NCBI GenBank assembly: GCA_031267675.1
Contig: JAIRYT010000003.1
Coordinates: 1-47,725, forward strand
DNA length: 47,725 bases
Reading direction: 5' to 3'
Source of the DNA: Treponema sp.
GTDB taxonomy: Bacteria; Spirochaetota; Spirochaetia; Treponematales; Breznakiellaceae
Shown piece by piece: positions 41,062-47,725 of the stretch; positions within the stretch are counted from its first letter, which is position 1, and every line of letters starts with the position of its first letter. Both the position numbers and the translations under genes were made by a program. The notes below the pieces were generated by a model, which saw only the letters and a list, made by a program, of their open reading frames with translations, was not told where the DNA came from and searched no databases.

Positions 41062-41694
41062 CTAGCGCAGATGCCGCTTGGTTTTTTTAAGGTAGCGCTG
41101 ACGGCGGCGTATCCAAAGCGGATAACACCAGGGCCACAGGGGCAGGCGGCGGCGCAGCAGGACCAGGATTACCACCTGGATCGCGATGACCAGAATCAAC
41201 AGCAAGAGGATTACGAGGATAAGGAACGCGCTGCAGCAGGGCACAGCAGCGGCGGCGGCCGGAACCGGAACATACTGCAGGTCGGTAATGGTTTGAAGCG
41301 GCAGCACCTGGGTTATGGTAGAGGACGGCGCGGCGGACTGCGGGGCAGGCTGCTGAACGGCCGCCGGCGCGGATTCCGCCGTGCGGGGGGGCAGCACTTC
41401 AATTTGTACAAGGGTCATGCCGTTTTTGCTTATGTCCAGGGCGTCCCCCGCCTCCCTTGAAATATCGGCGATCCGTTCGGTGCTTATCGGGATCCGGTAA
41501 TCCACCAGGGCTTCCACAAAACGGTTGTTCCGCAGATTGGTAACCTTGACGTGGGTATTAAAAGACAGGCTGGAGTGGCTTATCGTGAACCCTTCCTTTG
41601 ACGCGTTGTATGAGGCGTTTCCCACCTGGACCTGGGCAAAGCAGAAAGAAACAGCCAGCAAACCAAAAACCAGCACCGCGCTTATCCGTTTCAT
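41062..41694 (-). CDS. RlpA-like double-psi beta-barrel protein with C-terminal membrane segment
   Basis: The 210-residue protein has a signal peptide (MKRISAVLVFGLLAVSFCFAQ) and a short RlpA-type domain (GNASYNASKEGFTISHSSLSFNTHVKVTNLRNN to MTLVQIEVL, about residues 25-100). The His of ISHSSLSF and the Asp of ALVDYR correspond to the catalytic pair of RlpA lytic transglycosylases. A Pro/Ala linker follows, then an unusual hydrophobic segment (SAFLILVILLLLILVIAIQVVILVLL split over about residues 155-180) and a basic tail. A SPOR domain is absent. AGGAGG precedes the ATG. It closes the four-gene envelope operon. Confidence 0.78.
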   Translation of the reverse strand: MKRISAVLVFGLLAVSFCFAQVQVGNASYNASKEGFTISHSSLSFNTHVKVTNLRNNRFVEALVDYRIPISTERIADISREAGDALDISKNGMTLVQIEVLPPRTAESAPAAVQQPAPQSAAPSSTITQVLPLQTITDLQYVPVPAAAAAVPCCSAFLILVILLLLILVIAIQVVILVLLRRRLPLWPWCYPLWIRRRQRYLKKTKRHLR

Positions 41695-41721
41695 AAAGAA
41701 CCTCCTGTTTTTCGGGCTTTT

Positions 41722-42861
41722 TTAGGACCCGGCGCTTTTTTTAAAAAGTCTTTTTCCCTCAAGAAATCCAAATTCGTAACTTAGATACAGGGAAACCGCG
41801 TTGCGGCGGTATTCTCTTCCGCCGTCAATCGATGTTAAGCCAAAATCCGTTACATAACGCAGGCCCACGACAACCATCCCCGATCCGGCGGGCGCAGCCC
41901 CCTCAAATCCGGCGGTAAATCCCAGGGGATTGGAAACAGACCAGGAAACCTTGCTTTCGTTTCCGTTTTCGTCCCGGTAAGAAGTCTTTCCAAGCGGAAT
42001 AACCGCATAGGCCCCTGCCAGGGGAGAAAACCGGATTTTGCCGACCCTGAAATTCATCTTCAAAAGAACAGGGGTTCCCAGGGAAAAGTTTGTATATTTT
42101 TTATTTTTTAAAACTGGTCCCGCAGGGCTGTCTTCAAGACCCCGGTAGACCATAACATCCCTGGTAAGAAGGAATTCAAGCTGGGCGGAGAACAGGGAAT
42201 TGAGCCTGAGCGCGCCGGAAACGCCTCCTTCAAGGTTTACCGCCGAAGCGCCCGGGGACCGCTCTTCCGGTTTAATATACCAGCGCTGGGAAAGACCGGC
42301 CCTGACCCCGATCATAAAGAGGGGATCCGGCCAAGCGTCTGCCGCCGGGGTTTCAACGCTTAGTTCATGGATATGGGAAAAAAGCCATTCCACAAGGCCC
42401 GGCACGCTTTCCATGGCCTCGTCAATATCGTCGTATACCAGATCGTCGGTATAGATCATCGTGGAACCGGTCATATCCCACAGCCACAGCTGCAGGTAGT
42501 ATTCCCCGGCCGGTTCCCCCGGATACACGCCTCCGGTAAGGGCGTAACGGGCTCCGTTTGCCAGGCTGGGGACAGGCGGCATATCCGTCGGGATTCTTGC
42601 GCCGAAGGGAACCGAAACGGCCCGGGGGCTGTACTTTTGAAGGTTTGTTACCGACTCCACGATCTCGTTATGGAAACGGCGGATCATCTCTGTTTCTTCT
42701 CCCGCCAGGGAAAGCACCGCGACAAACGCCCTTCCCCGGCTGTCCATGCCTCCGTCTGCCGGTGTTTGGGCGAAAGCGGGAGATACGCCCAGGATACCCA
42801 GAATCGAAACAAACAAAAACCCGGTACCCGCCGGGAGGAGGAATTTACGCTTTCCGGTCAT
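41722..42861 (-). CDS. Outer-membrane beta-barrel protein with N-terminal domain
   Basis: The 379-residue protein has a signal peptide ending in PAFAQ. It has an N-terminal soluble part (residues 40-165) that includes the segment RYALTGGVYPGEPAGEYYLQLWLWD. From about 175 there are alternating amphipathic strands of a barrel, ending YLSYEFGFLEGKRLFKK. The C-terminal region (FSPLAGAYAVIPLGK, GSGMVVVGLRYVTDFG, RRNAVSLYLSYEFGF) is clearly related to the upstream neighbour. GGAGGAAGACC precedes the ATG, and the start overlaps the neighbour's stop by four bases. The ligand or cargo is unknown. Confidence 0.75.
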   Translation of the reverse strand: MTGKRKFLLPAGTGFLFVSILGILGVSPAFAQTPADGGMDSRGRAFVAVLSLAGEETEMIRRFHNEIVESVTNLQKYSPRAVSVPFGARIPTDMPPVPSLANGARYALTGGVYPGEPAGEYYLQLWLWDMTGSTMIYTDDLVYDDIDEAMESVPGLVEWLFSHIHELSVETPAADAWPDPLFMIGVRAGLSQRWYIKPEERSPGASAVNLEGGVSGALRLNSLFSAQLEFLLTRDVMVYRGLEDSPAGPVLKNKKYTNFSLGTPVLLKMNFRVGKIRFSPLAGAYAVIPLGKTSYRDENGNESKVSWSVSNPLGFTAGFEGAAPAGSGMVVVGLRYVTDFGLTSIDGGREYRRNAVSLYLSYEFGFLEGKRLFKKSAGS

Positions 42862-43640
42862 GGTCTTCCTCCTTTTCGCTTGGTAAAAAATCCCAGCTCA
42901 TATCCTACGGTAAACGAAATCATACTGCGCCTAAAGATCTTTTCGCCCTGGGCTTCAAATTCTCCCAGGTCGGCGGCATAACGGAGGTCGGCAATAAGCA
43001 TGCCGGATCCGAATTTCATCGCCCCGCTTAAACCGCCCAAAAACCCTATAGACGGAGAAAGCTGGTATGTCAGAGACCTTCTGCCGTTACTCCGCGAGGC
43101 CGAAACGTCGAGCTTTCCCAGCGGAAAAAGATAATACGCGCCGGCAAACGGCGAAAACCTGAATTCGCGGGGGTAAAAATCGAATTTTACCACAAGGGGA
43201 AACTGGAAAGAAAGGGCGGTAAAATCTTCGGTATAGCGGTTATAGTTGGTGACGGTGCCCGAGTAGGCCCACAGAGACGCTTTGTCCCAGGTAAAAACCG
43301 CCTCTGCCTGGACGCTCAGGAACGAAAGAAAGCGCAGGTTTGCCTGCAGCGCTATGTCCAGGGCAACGGACAGGGTGTCGCCTCCGGTAAAGGGAGTATC
43401 GCCCGAGGGGGTATAAAACCGCAGCGAGGGCCCTGTTCTAAGGCCCAGATAGAGCCAGTCGGTATCAAGGCCCTTTTCCGGAGCCTGCGCCGGGTCTTCT
43501 TGCGGCTCCTCCGTGCCAAACCGCCCTGTTTCGACCCATTCTTCCCGCGTCTGGGCAAAGAGCGGCGGTGCAAACAGCAGCGCCGTAAACAACAGCGCCG
43601 TTACCGCCGCCGGAAGCTTTTGCCGGGGATGTTTTTTCAT
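42858..43640 (-). CDS. Outer-membrane beta-barrel protein, paralogue of neighbour
   Basis: The 260-residue product has a signal peptide (MKKHPRQKLPAAVTALLFTALLFAPPLFAQ), a short linker and a beta-barrel. FSPFAGAYYLFPLGKLDVS, GSGMLIADLRYAADLGEFE and RRSMISFTVGYELGFFTKR parallel the downstream gene, but its soluble N-terminal domain is missing. ATG 43640 with GGAGGCGCT is preferred to the upstream in-frame start at 43673. It lies 29 bases from the lipoprotein gene. A gene duplication with domain loss or gain is inferred. Confidence 0.75.
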   Translation of the reverse strand: MKKHPRQKLPAAVTALLFTALLFAPPLFAQTREEWVETGRFGTEEPQEDPAQAPEKGLDTDWLYLGLRTGPSLRFYTPSGDTPFTGGDTLSVALDIALQANLRFLSFLSVQAEAVFTWDKASLWAYSGTVTNYNRYTEDFTALSFQFPLVVKFDFYPREFRFSPFAGAYYLFPLGKLDVSASRSNGRRSLTYQLSPSIGFLGGLSGAMKFGSGMLIADLRYAADLGEFEAQGEKIFRRSMISFTVGYELGFFTKRKGGRP

Positions 43641-43669
43641 AGCGCCTCCTTTTTTACTTTCAACCGGGG

Positions 43670-46138
43670 TCATTTGTGTTCAAAAGTCCCATCGGTACCA
43701 CTGACCACGATTTTATAGTTGTTGTACAGTGAATAAACCGACGGGTTCCCTGTAAAGGTATTGAGAGTGAAATGGTTGAGCATCGTGGTCAAGGTGCCAT
43801 TGTTGCCCTCAAGTATCTTTTGTCCAGGCCAATCGCCGTCAAGAGACGCCGAAAGGGTACCCTGTTCCAAATGGCTTTCCAGGTCGATGAGAATTGTGTT
43901 CGTTCCCGGTACAAAATTATGCGTACCGTCATCCACAAGGGTTATAAAATTTTTATTGCCCGTTCCTTTATCCGACGAACGGGCAAAGGCCATTCCCGTC
44001 GTAATATTGACGTTGTCCGCCAGGGTAAAGCTCTGCGCCGGGCTTTCACCGTAATCCCAGACATACACACGGTCCGCCGTAACATCGCCCAGCAATGCCG
44101 TTGTCCCCCGGTTACATATCGCCTTGGAACTGCCGACCCCCTCGTTACCGGTTATCTTGGAAGTGCCCCAAGCAGTAAACCGGGCGTCTCCCCAGTGGAC
44201 AAAGACCCCGCCGCCCTGCCGTTTTGCGGTATTGCCGGTAATCTCGCCCCCCGACATTTCGAAGGCTCCCCTGGCCACATAGACCCCGCCGCCTCCGTGG
44301 GGATAGGTGCTACTGGTGGACCTGTTGCCGGTAATCTGACCGCCGCTCATAACCAAGCCGTAGTCAGTACTATTGGTTGTATTTACCAGAACGCCGCCCC
44401 CCGCGCCCCCGCTTCCGTCGGGGCCGAGAGTACCAGGGGTGGTGGCGTTCGTGGCGGTATTGCCGGAAATGGTCCCATTGGGGTAAAGCCAGAAATCGGC
44501 GTTGCCTTTGAGATAGACCCCGCCGCCGCCTTCCATGGCATCCAAGTTGGGGTCGCCTGATGTATTGCCAGTGGCGGTATTGTTTGCTATTGTACCGCCC
44601 CCTTCAAGGATGAATGCGCTCTCGTCGGAACCCGTATCTTCCACATATACGCCGCCTCCGGAGCGAGCCCTGTTCCCGGTGATGTTCCCCGAAAAATTGA
44701 CCGTGCTGTTCCCGCTGACAGCGATGCCACCGCCGTTCCCGGCGGGGTCCCCGGCGAGTTTGGCGCCGACATCGCCCCCGGTAACATCGATGTTCTTAAA
44801 GGTCAGTTTTGCGCCGCCGGTAATGTTCAGGACCCGCTTGCCCGTACTGGCCTGGAGCGTTCGTGTTACAAGGGGATCGCTGCTGTTGATGATTATTTCT
44901 TTATTGGGACCTGGGCTTATTGAGCTCAGATCAATGTCAAAAGTACTGGAAGCGGAACCGCCCCCGGTCGGGGCGATCAGGTCGTCCATGATAAGGACTT
45001 TTTCTATTCCGTCTTTTGCGGCTCTTTGTACCGCATAGGCCAGGGTCCCAAAGGGGCGGTCTTTGGAACCGCCGTTATAATAATCGGGCCAGGTGTCATC
45101 GCCGCCTGCGCTAACATAATAATACTGGGGACCTTCGCTTACCACCGCCACATAATCCTGCGTTGTACCATCTTCCGCCGTTACGGTATAGAACCTTTCC
45201 TGATTGGTAAAAGTAATTAAGCCGGAGCCGGGGCTTATGCCGCCCGGGTGACCCAGGTCAATCTTCGCGTACATATGCTCTTCATCGGTCCCGAAGGGTA
45301 CCTGGATGACGATGGGGATCTTTCCATCGGACCGGGGATGCTGTCCGATAACCACATGGGCATTGGGGATGGGCACCGCGAAAGCTGCGTCTTTGTAAAC
45401 CTGGAAATCAAAAATCCCGGTATCAGCCGATAAATCTTTAATGACCGTCACGGTGTAGGACTTTATTGTGGCGTCTTCCGCCGTGACCTTGTATGTTTTC
45501 GAATACGAAGACACACTGGCGAAATCATCGGTAAAGTCTACCGTTACCCCACTATGGATGCTGGTATATGGGTCGGTGAGAAAGTCACCGGTTTGGACTA
45601 TTTTTGCTTTCAAAGTAGTGGGTGTCCCGCTGTTGGGCACATGGATAGTAATGGTACCCGCGCTCTGGTTGACCTCCCCTTCGGCCATGGAGCCGTTCGG
45701 CAGTTCAAGGTCAAACCATATAATTTCACCCACATTGGATACTTTTACGATGACGCTTACTTCGTAGGGCCGCGAGGAACCGTTGTCCCCGTAAACCGTA
45801 TATGGTACCGGGGAAGTAAAATTCTGCGATATCCCCGAGGCGGGGAGTATGTATTTTCCGATATACCCTATGGACGGGCTTAGATCGTTTATGGGCGTAC
45901 CGGCGGGCAAAATTACCGTAATGGGAGTAATGGTATTTATGCCGGGCGGCCTAGGCCGTATGATAACCTCTTCATCAGTAATACCAAAGGTAAAGTCGGT
46001 TATTCCTATGCCGGAAGATATTGTATAGAGGCTGGTTCCGGCCTGGTTTTCGGTCTCTATCCACTCCAGCAACGGGTTGGAACAGGCACATAACGCAAAA
46101 ATCACCACAAAAATCACCGGAGAGCAAAATTTTTTCAT
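43670..46138 (-). CDS. Large beta-helix lipoprotein with N-terminal beta-sandwich domains
   Basis: The 822-residue product has a lipoprotein signal (MKKFCSPVIFVVIFALCAC). Two or three beta-sandwich repeats of the cadherin-like type follow (residues about 40-330; for example YTVYGDNGSSRPYEVSVIVKV, YKVTAEDATIKSYTVTVIKD and YTVTAEDGTTQDYVAVVSE). A DUF1565-like segment YYVSAGGDDTWPDYYNGGSKDRPFGTLAYAV (in about 335-365) comes next, then a right-handed beta-helix with GGGVYV turns up to about residue 680. AAGGGGTG is the ribosome site. It heads the envelope operon and is likely surface exposed; the ligand is unknown. Confidence 0.8.
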   Translation of the reverse strand: MKKFCSPVIFVVIFALCACSNPLLEWIETENQAGTSLYTISSGIGITDFTFGITDEEVIIRPRPPGINTITPITVILPAGTPINDLSPSIGYIGKYILPASGISQNFTSPVPYTVYGDNGSSRPYEVSVIVKVSNVGEIIWFDLELPNGSMAEGEVNQSAGTITIHVPNSGTPTTLKAKIVQTGDFLTDPYTSIHSGVTVDFTDDFASVSSYSKTYKVTAEDATIKSYTVTVIKDLSADTGIFDFQVYKDAAFAVPIPNAHVVIGQHPRSDGKIPIVIQVPFGTDEEHMYAKIDLGHPGGISPGSGLITFTNQERFYTVTAEDGTTQDYVAVVSEGPQYYYVSAGGDDTWPDYYNGGSKDRPFGTLAYAVQRAAKDGIEKVLIMDDLIAPTGGGSASSTFDIDLSSISPGPNKEIIINSSDPLVTRTLQASTGKRVLNITGGAKLTFKNIDVTGGDVGAKLAGDPAGNGGGIAVSGNSTVNFSGNITGNRARSGGGVYVEDTGSDESAFILEGGGTIANNTATGNTSGDPNLDAMEGGGGVYLKGNADFWLYPNGTISGNTATNATTPGTLGPDGSGGAGGGVLVNTTNSTDYGLVMSGGQITGNRSTSSTYPHGGGGVYVARGAFEMSGGEITGNTAKRQGGGVFVHWGDARFTAWGTSKITGNEGVGSSKAICNRGTTALLGDVTADRVYVWDYGESPAQSFTLADNVNITTGMAFARSSDKGTGNKNFITLVDDGTHNFVPGTNTILIDLESHLEQGTLSASLDGDWPGQKILEGNNGTLTTMLNHFTLNTFTGNPSVYSLYNNYKIVVSGTDGTFEHK

Positions 46139-46162
46139 ACGACACCCCTTTTTAATTCTCGT

Positions 46163-46178
46163 GGGGGATTACTCCCCC
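46163..46178 (-). promoter_or_regulatory. Leader hairpin GGGGGA-TTAC-TCCCCC
   Basis: In the leader of the lipoprotein gene, a 6-bp G/C stem with a 4-base loop lies 24 bases before the start codon. Its C-run could alternatively pair with the GGGG of the ribosome site, offering a simple switch. Confidence 0.5.
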
Positions 46179-46265
46179 GGCCTGCATACCGCCGTACCCC
46201 TCAAAATCGGACGGAATACACCCAAAAAAGCAAAATATTCTTGCTGAATGAATTTTTCAAGAGGA

Positions 46266-46293
46266 AATATAGCACACAAATAAAAAAAGTCAA
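46266..46293 (-). promoter_or_regulatory. Promoter of the envelope operon
   Basis: TTGACT (46288-46293) and an extended TGC-TATATT (hexamer 46266-46271) on the minus strand are 16 bases apart. This gives a leader of about 120 bases before the lipoprotein ATG at 46138. Confidence 0.65.
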
Positions 46294-46422
46294 TACCCCA
46301 GAACCGCTTCTCTTAATCAGTACACTTCTTTACATGCCCATACCATGGGAAGGATCATCACAAAGCACAGGTTCTCAATTATTGAGTGGCAGCAGCCAAG
46401 CCGGACGGACCGCCGGATTATA

Positions 46423-46459
46423 AAAAAGAGGCGGGAATGGAAAAACAGGGCATTCCGCC
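46423..46459 (-). terminator. Rho-independent terminator
   Basis: Read leftward, GGCGGAATG (46451-46459) pairs with CATTCCCGCC (46430-46439) around a U-rich loop and is followed by TCTTTTTT. It lies directly after the stop of the DUF4143 remnant. Confidence 0.75.
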
Positions 46460-46463
46460 GCCT

Positions 46464-46742
46464 TCAAGAATCCCAAAGCCGCCGGTACAGATAAGCCCGC
46501 CCGGTCCCATTGACACCCTGATCGAAAACGCGGGCGGCAAAATTTTTTAGATCGTCTTTCCCGGGGCTTGCGGTTTTTTTTATTTCCAAAGGATACATGC
46601 GGCCGTTCTGTACAATTAAAAGATCAACCTCTTTTTGATCTTTGTCGCGGTAATAATAGACGGCGGGCCGTATTCCGGTGTTGTAAAAACTTTTAAGAAT
46701 TTCCGCAATAACGAAGCTTTCAAAAAACGCGCCTGCGGCGTC
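46464..46742 (-). pseudogene. C-terminal remnant of a DUF4143-type ATPase gene
   Basis: Reading leftward from about 46742 gives GAFFESFVIAEILKSFYNTG, then YYYRDKDQKEVDLLIVQNGRMYPLEIKKTASPGKDDLKNF and a TGA at 46466. This is the closing nuclease-fold-like part of AAA_14/DUF4143 ATPases, about 90 of an expected 400 residues. There is no start or ATPase half upstream; instead the frame meets an IS630-type transposase near 46740. The insertion probably destroyed the gene, although its terminator remains. Confidence 0.85.
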
Positions 46743-47377
46743 ACGGGCTGCGGGAGCCGCCGGTCCGCAAGTAACTGTAACGGTTTCTCATCCATACAGA
46801 CAACCGGATACGCTTCATTGTAGGGACGTTTGTATACTTCAAGCACGTCTTCCATGCGGGAGACAAACTCGGCGCTTTGTTCCGGAGGTATACACCAACA
46901 GTCTTTCAGACGGGGTTTTAACGGAGTTTTTTTAAAACTTCCCGTATCTTGGTGTCCGACAGCCGGATACCGACAAACTTTTTCGAATGTTTTTCGTATA
47001 ACCTGAGCGTCCACCTGTCGTACCCCGCAGGGGGGCCGGCCGCACGCCATCGCACTTATTTTCGCTTCCACCTCGCCGGTTACCTTGGGCGGTACCGGCG
47101 GGATTTCCCGCTTTTTCCTGTTCAGCACCCGGTCAAGCCCCTGTTCGGCATATTGTTTGCTGACGGTATACACCAGTTTTGTGTCGCAATGACATTTTTC
47201 CGTTATTTCCGCATCGCTCCGTACCGTTCCTTTTTTACCTTCCGGTTTTCGGTCCAAAAAAAGAAGTATATTGACCCGTGTTATCTGTCGTGCGGGATGG
47301 CTCCCTTTCTTTGTTATTGCTGTTAATAAAGCCTTCTCTGCCCGGGTAAGCTGCACCTTGTATTGTTTTGCTCTCAT
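46743..47377 (-). pseudogene. IS630-family transposase, 3' truncated
   Basis: From ATG 47377 (with AGGGG seven bases upstream) the frame encodes a homeodomain-like N-terminus (DAEITEKCHCDTKLVYTVSKQYAEQGLDRVL), a linker, and the start of the DDE region (EAYPVVCMDEKPLQLLADRR). Beyond LPQPVTP the match stops and the frame continues only by chance into the DUF4143 remnant, ending at 46616. The rest of the catalytic domain, including the later acidic residues, is missing. It is about 210 residues of an expected 340 or so, and non-functional. Confidence 0.85.
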
Positions 47378-47474
47378 TGCGGTTCCCCTCTTACTGAGAG
47401 TATCGGTTTTTATTATCGGCATTTTAGAAAAATCGGTCTACTAGGTCATTACGCTTCATTCCCACGCCGTTGCT

Positions 47475-47548
47475 CCGGCACATTTTGTCCGCCCTGCAAA
47501 TGCTACGCATTTGCTTATTCGGGTGGCCAAAACGTCGTAAACAGCCGG
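47475..47548 (+). other. Long imperfect stem-loop
   Basis: CCGGC (47475-47479) can pair with GCCGG (47544-47548), TTTTG (47483-47487) with CAAAA (47528-47532), CCGCCC (47489-47494) with GGGTGG (47521-47526), and GCAAATGC with GCATTTGC around TAC (47496-47514). Alternating paired and unpaired blocks resemble a folded recombination site. A GTTATGC heptamer follows at 47552-47558, but its expected partner upstream is absent. Confidence 0.5.
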
Positions 47549-47613
47549 AACGTTATGCGAAATGGGGGCTAAAGTGGTTGGAAATTTAGTGAAAAAATAG
47601 TATCAAAAAGTAG

Positions 47614-47641
47614 TTGACATAAAAAAACATTGGATTATAAT
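47614..47641 (+). promoter_or_regulatory. Consensus sigma-70 promoter of the right-edge gene
   Basis: TTGACA (47614-47619) and TATAAT (47636-47641) are both perfect consensus, with a 16-base spacer. The ATG at 47649 lies eight bases after the -10 box, so the message should be nearly leaderless. Confidence 0.8.
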
Positions 47642-47648
47642 AATAATT

Positions 47649-47725
47649 ATGAGAAATAAATTTTATTGTATTTTATGTTTAATAGTAACTTTACAAATTT
47701 ATGGACAGGAGAGGCATTTGGAAAT
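47649..47725 (+). CDS. AT-rich secreted-protein gene (runs off the window)
   Basis: ATG 47649 opens MRNKFYCILCLIVTLQIYGQ followed by ERHLE at the edge, a plausible signal peptide of 20 residues. The DNA here is far more AT-rich than the rest of the window, which suggests recent transfer. No family can be named from 25 residues. Confidence 0.6.
   Translation, partial: MRNKFYCILCLIVTLQIYGQERHLE

Noticed and set aside
46616-47422. 268-residue intact transposase
   Set aside because: The last 40 residues arise from reading the DUF4143 remnant in the wrong frame; the DDE domain is incomplete.
47475-47558. Confident integron attC site
   Set aside because: The 5' heptamer complementary to GTTATGC is missing, and only one element is visible, so it is listed only as a low-interest lead.
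1-47725. tRNA or rRNA genes
   Set aside because: I looked for T-loop GTTCRANNC strings with matching acceptor stems and for rRNA core motifs and saw none that fold.

Overview
The window looks like a chromosomal segment of a spirochaete, most likely a host-associated Treponema-type organism. This rests on TPR lipoprotein-style genes with Treponema-like neighbours, right-handed beta-helix lipoproteins with GGT-ISGNT repeats, FlgD-like C-terminal domains, PEGA proteins, and a UPF0237/UPF0210 pair. The assignment is inferred from protein content only. Most of the DNA is moderately GC-rich; the last ~80 bases are strikingly AT-rich.

Layout: 1-4977 (minus) is a chain of two TPR proteins, an AI-2E-type permease, an ACT-domain protein and a truncated DUF711 protein. 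5100-8932 (plus) is a tightly overlapping set: TPR membrane protein, metallophosphoesterase, ParB-fold protein and M28-like peptidase. 8946-14819 (minus) is a complete glucitol-type PTS operon (gutM, srlA, srlE, srlB, a SAF-domain oxidoreductase, ptsI, HPr), facing a divergent SorC-family regulator (14971-15915). 15956-18617 holds a flavin reductase, pgi and argR.

18618-19426 has no intact gene but carries a 177-bp direct duplication. It is followed by a beta-helix lipoprotein with a 13-base poly-G tract, RadC, a MATE exporter, a secreted HExxH protein and a PEGA outer-surface protein. 25933-28793 (minus) is an htrA - T4-Rnl1-like RNA ligase - RNase H-like operon. 28899-36997 encodes another beta-helix lipoprotein and a 2246-residue secreted protein, whose stop overlaps a chain of AlbA_2-type ATPase, ParA-like ATPase and Era. 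40230-40909 is a hicA-hicB toxin-antitoxin pair. 41062-46138 is an envelope operon (lipoprotein, two paralogous beta-barrel proteins, an RlpA-like protein). The right end has an IS630-type transposase remnant fused to a decapitated DUF4143 ATPase gene, then a foldable element and the start of an AT-rich secreted-protein gene.

Themes that cut across genes are: short interspersed repeats that sit exactly at gene ends and supply stop codons (SorC regulator, HicA, and less exactly HicB and RadC); several promoters whose -10 box lies 6-7 bases from a start codon, suggesting leaderless mRNAs; two genes that seem to use rare start codons (ATC for gutM, CTG for the PEGA protein); and two operons, the RNA ligase/RNase H pair and the AlbA_2/ParA/Era set, that may be poorly described functional modules. 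No tRNA, rRNA or CRISPR array was recognised.
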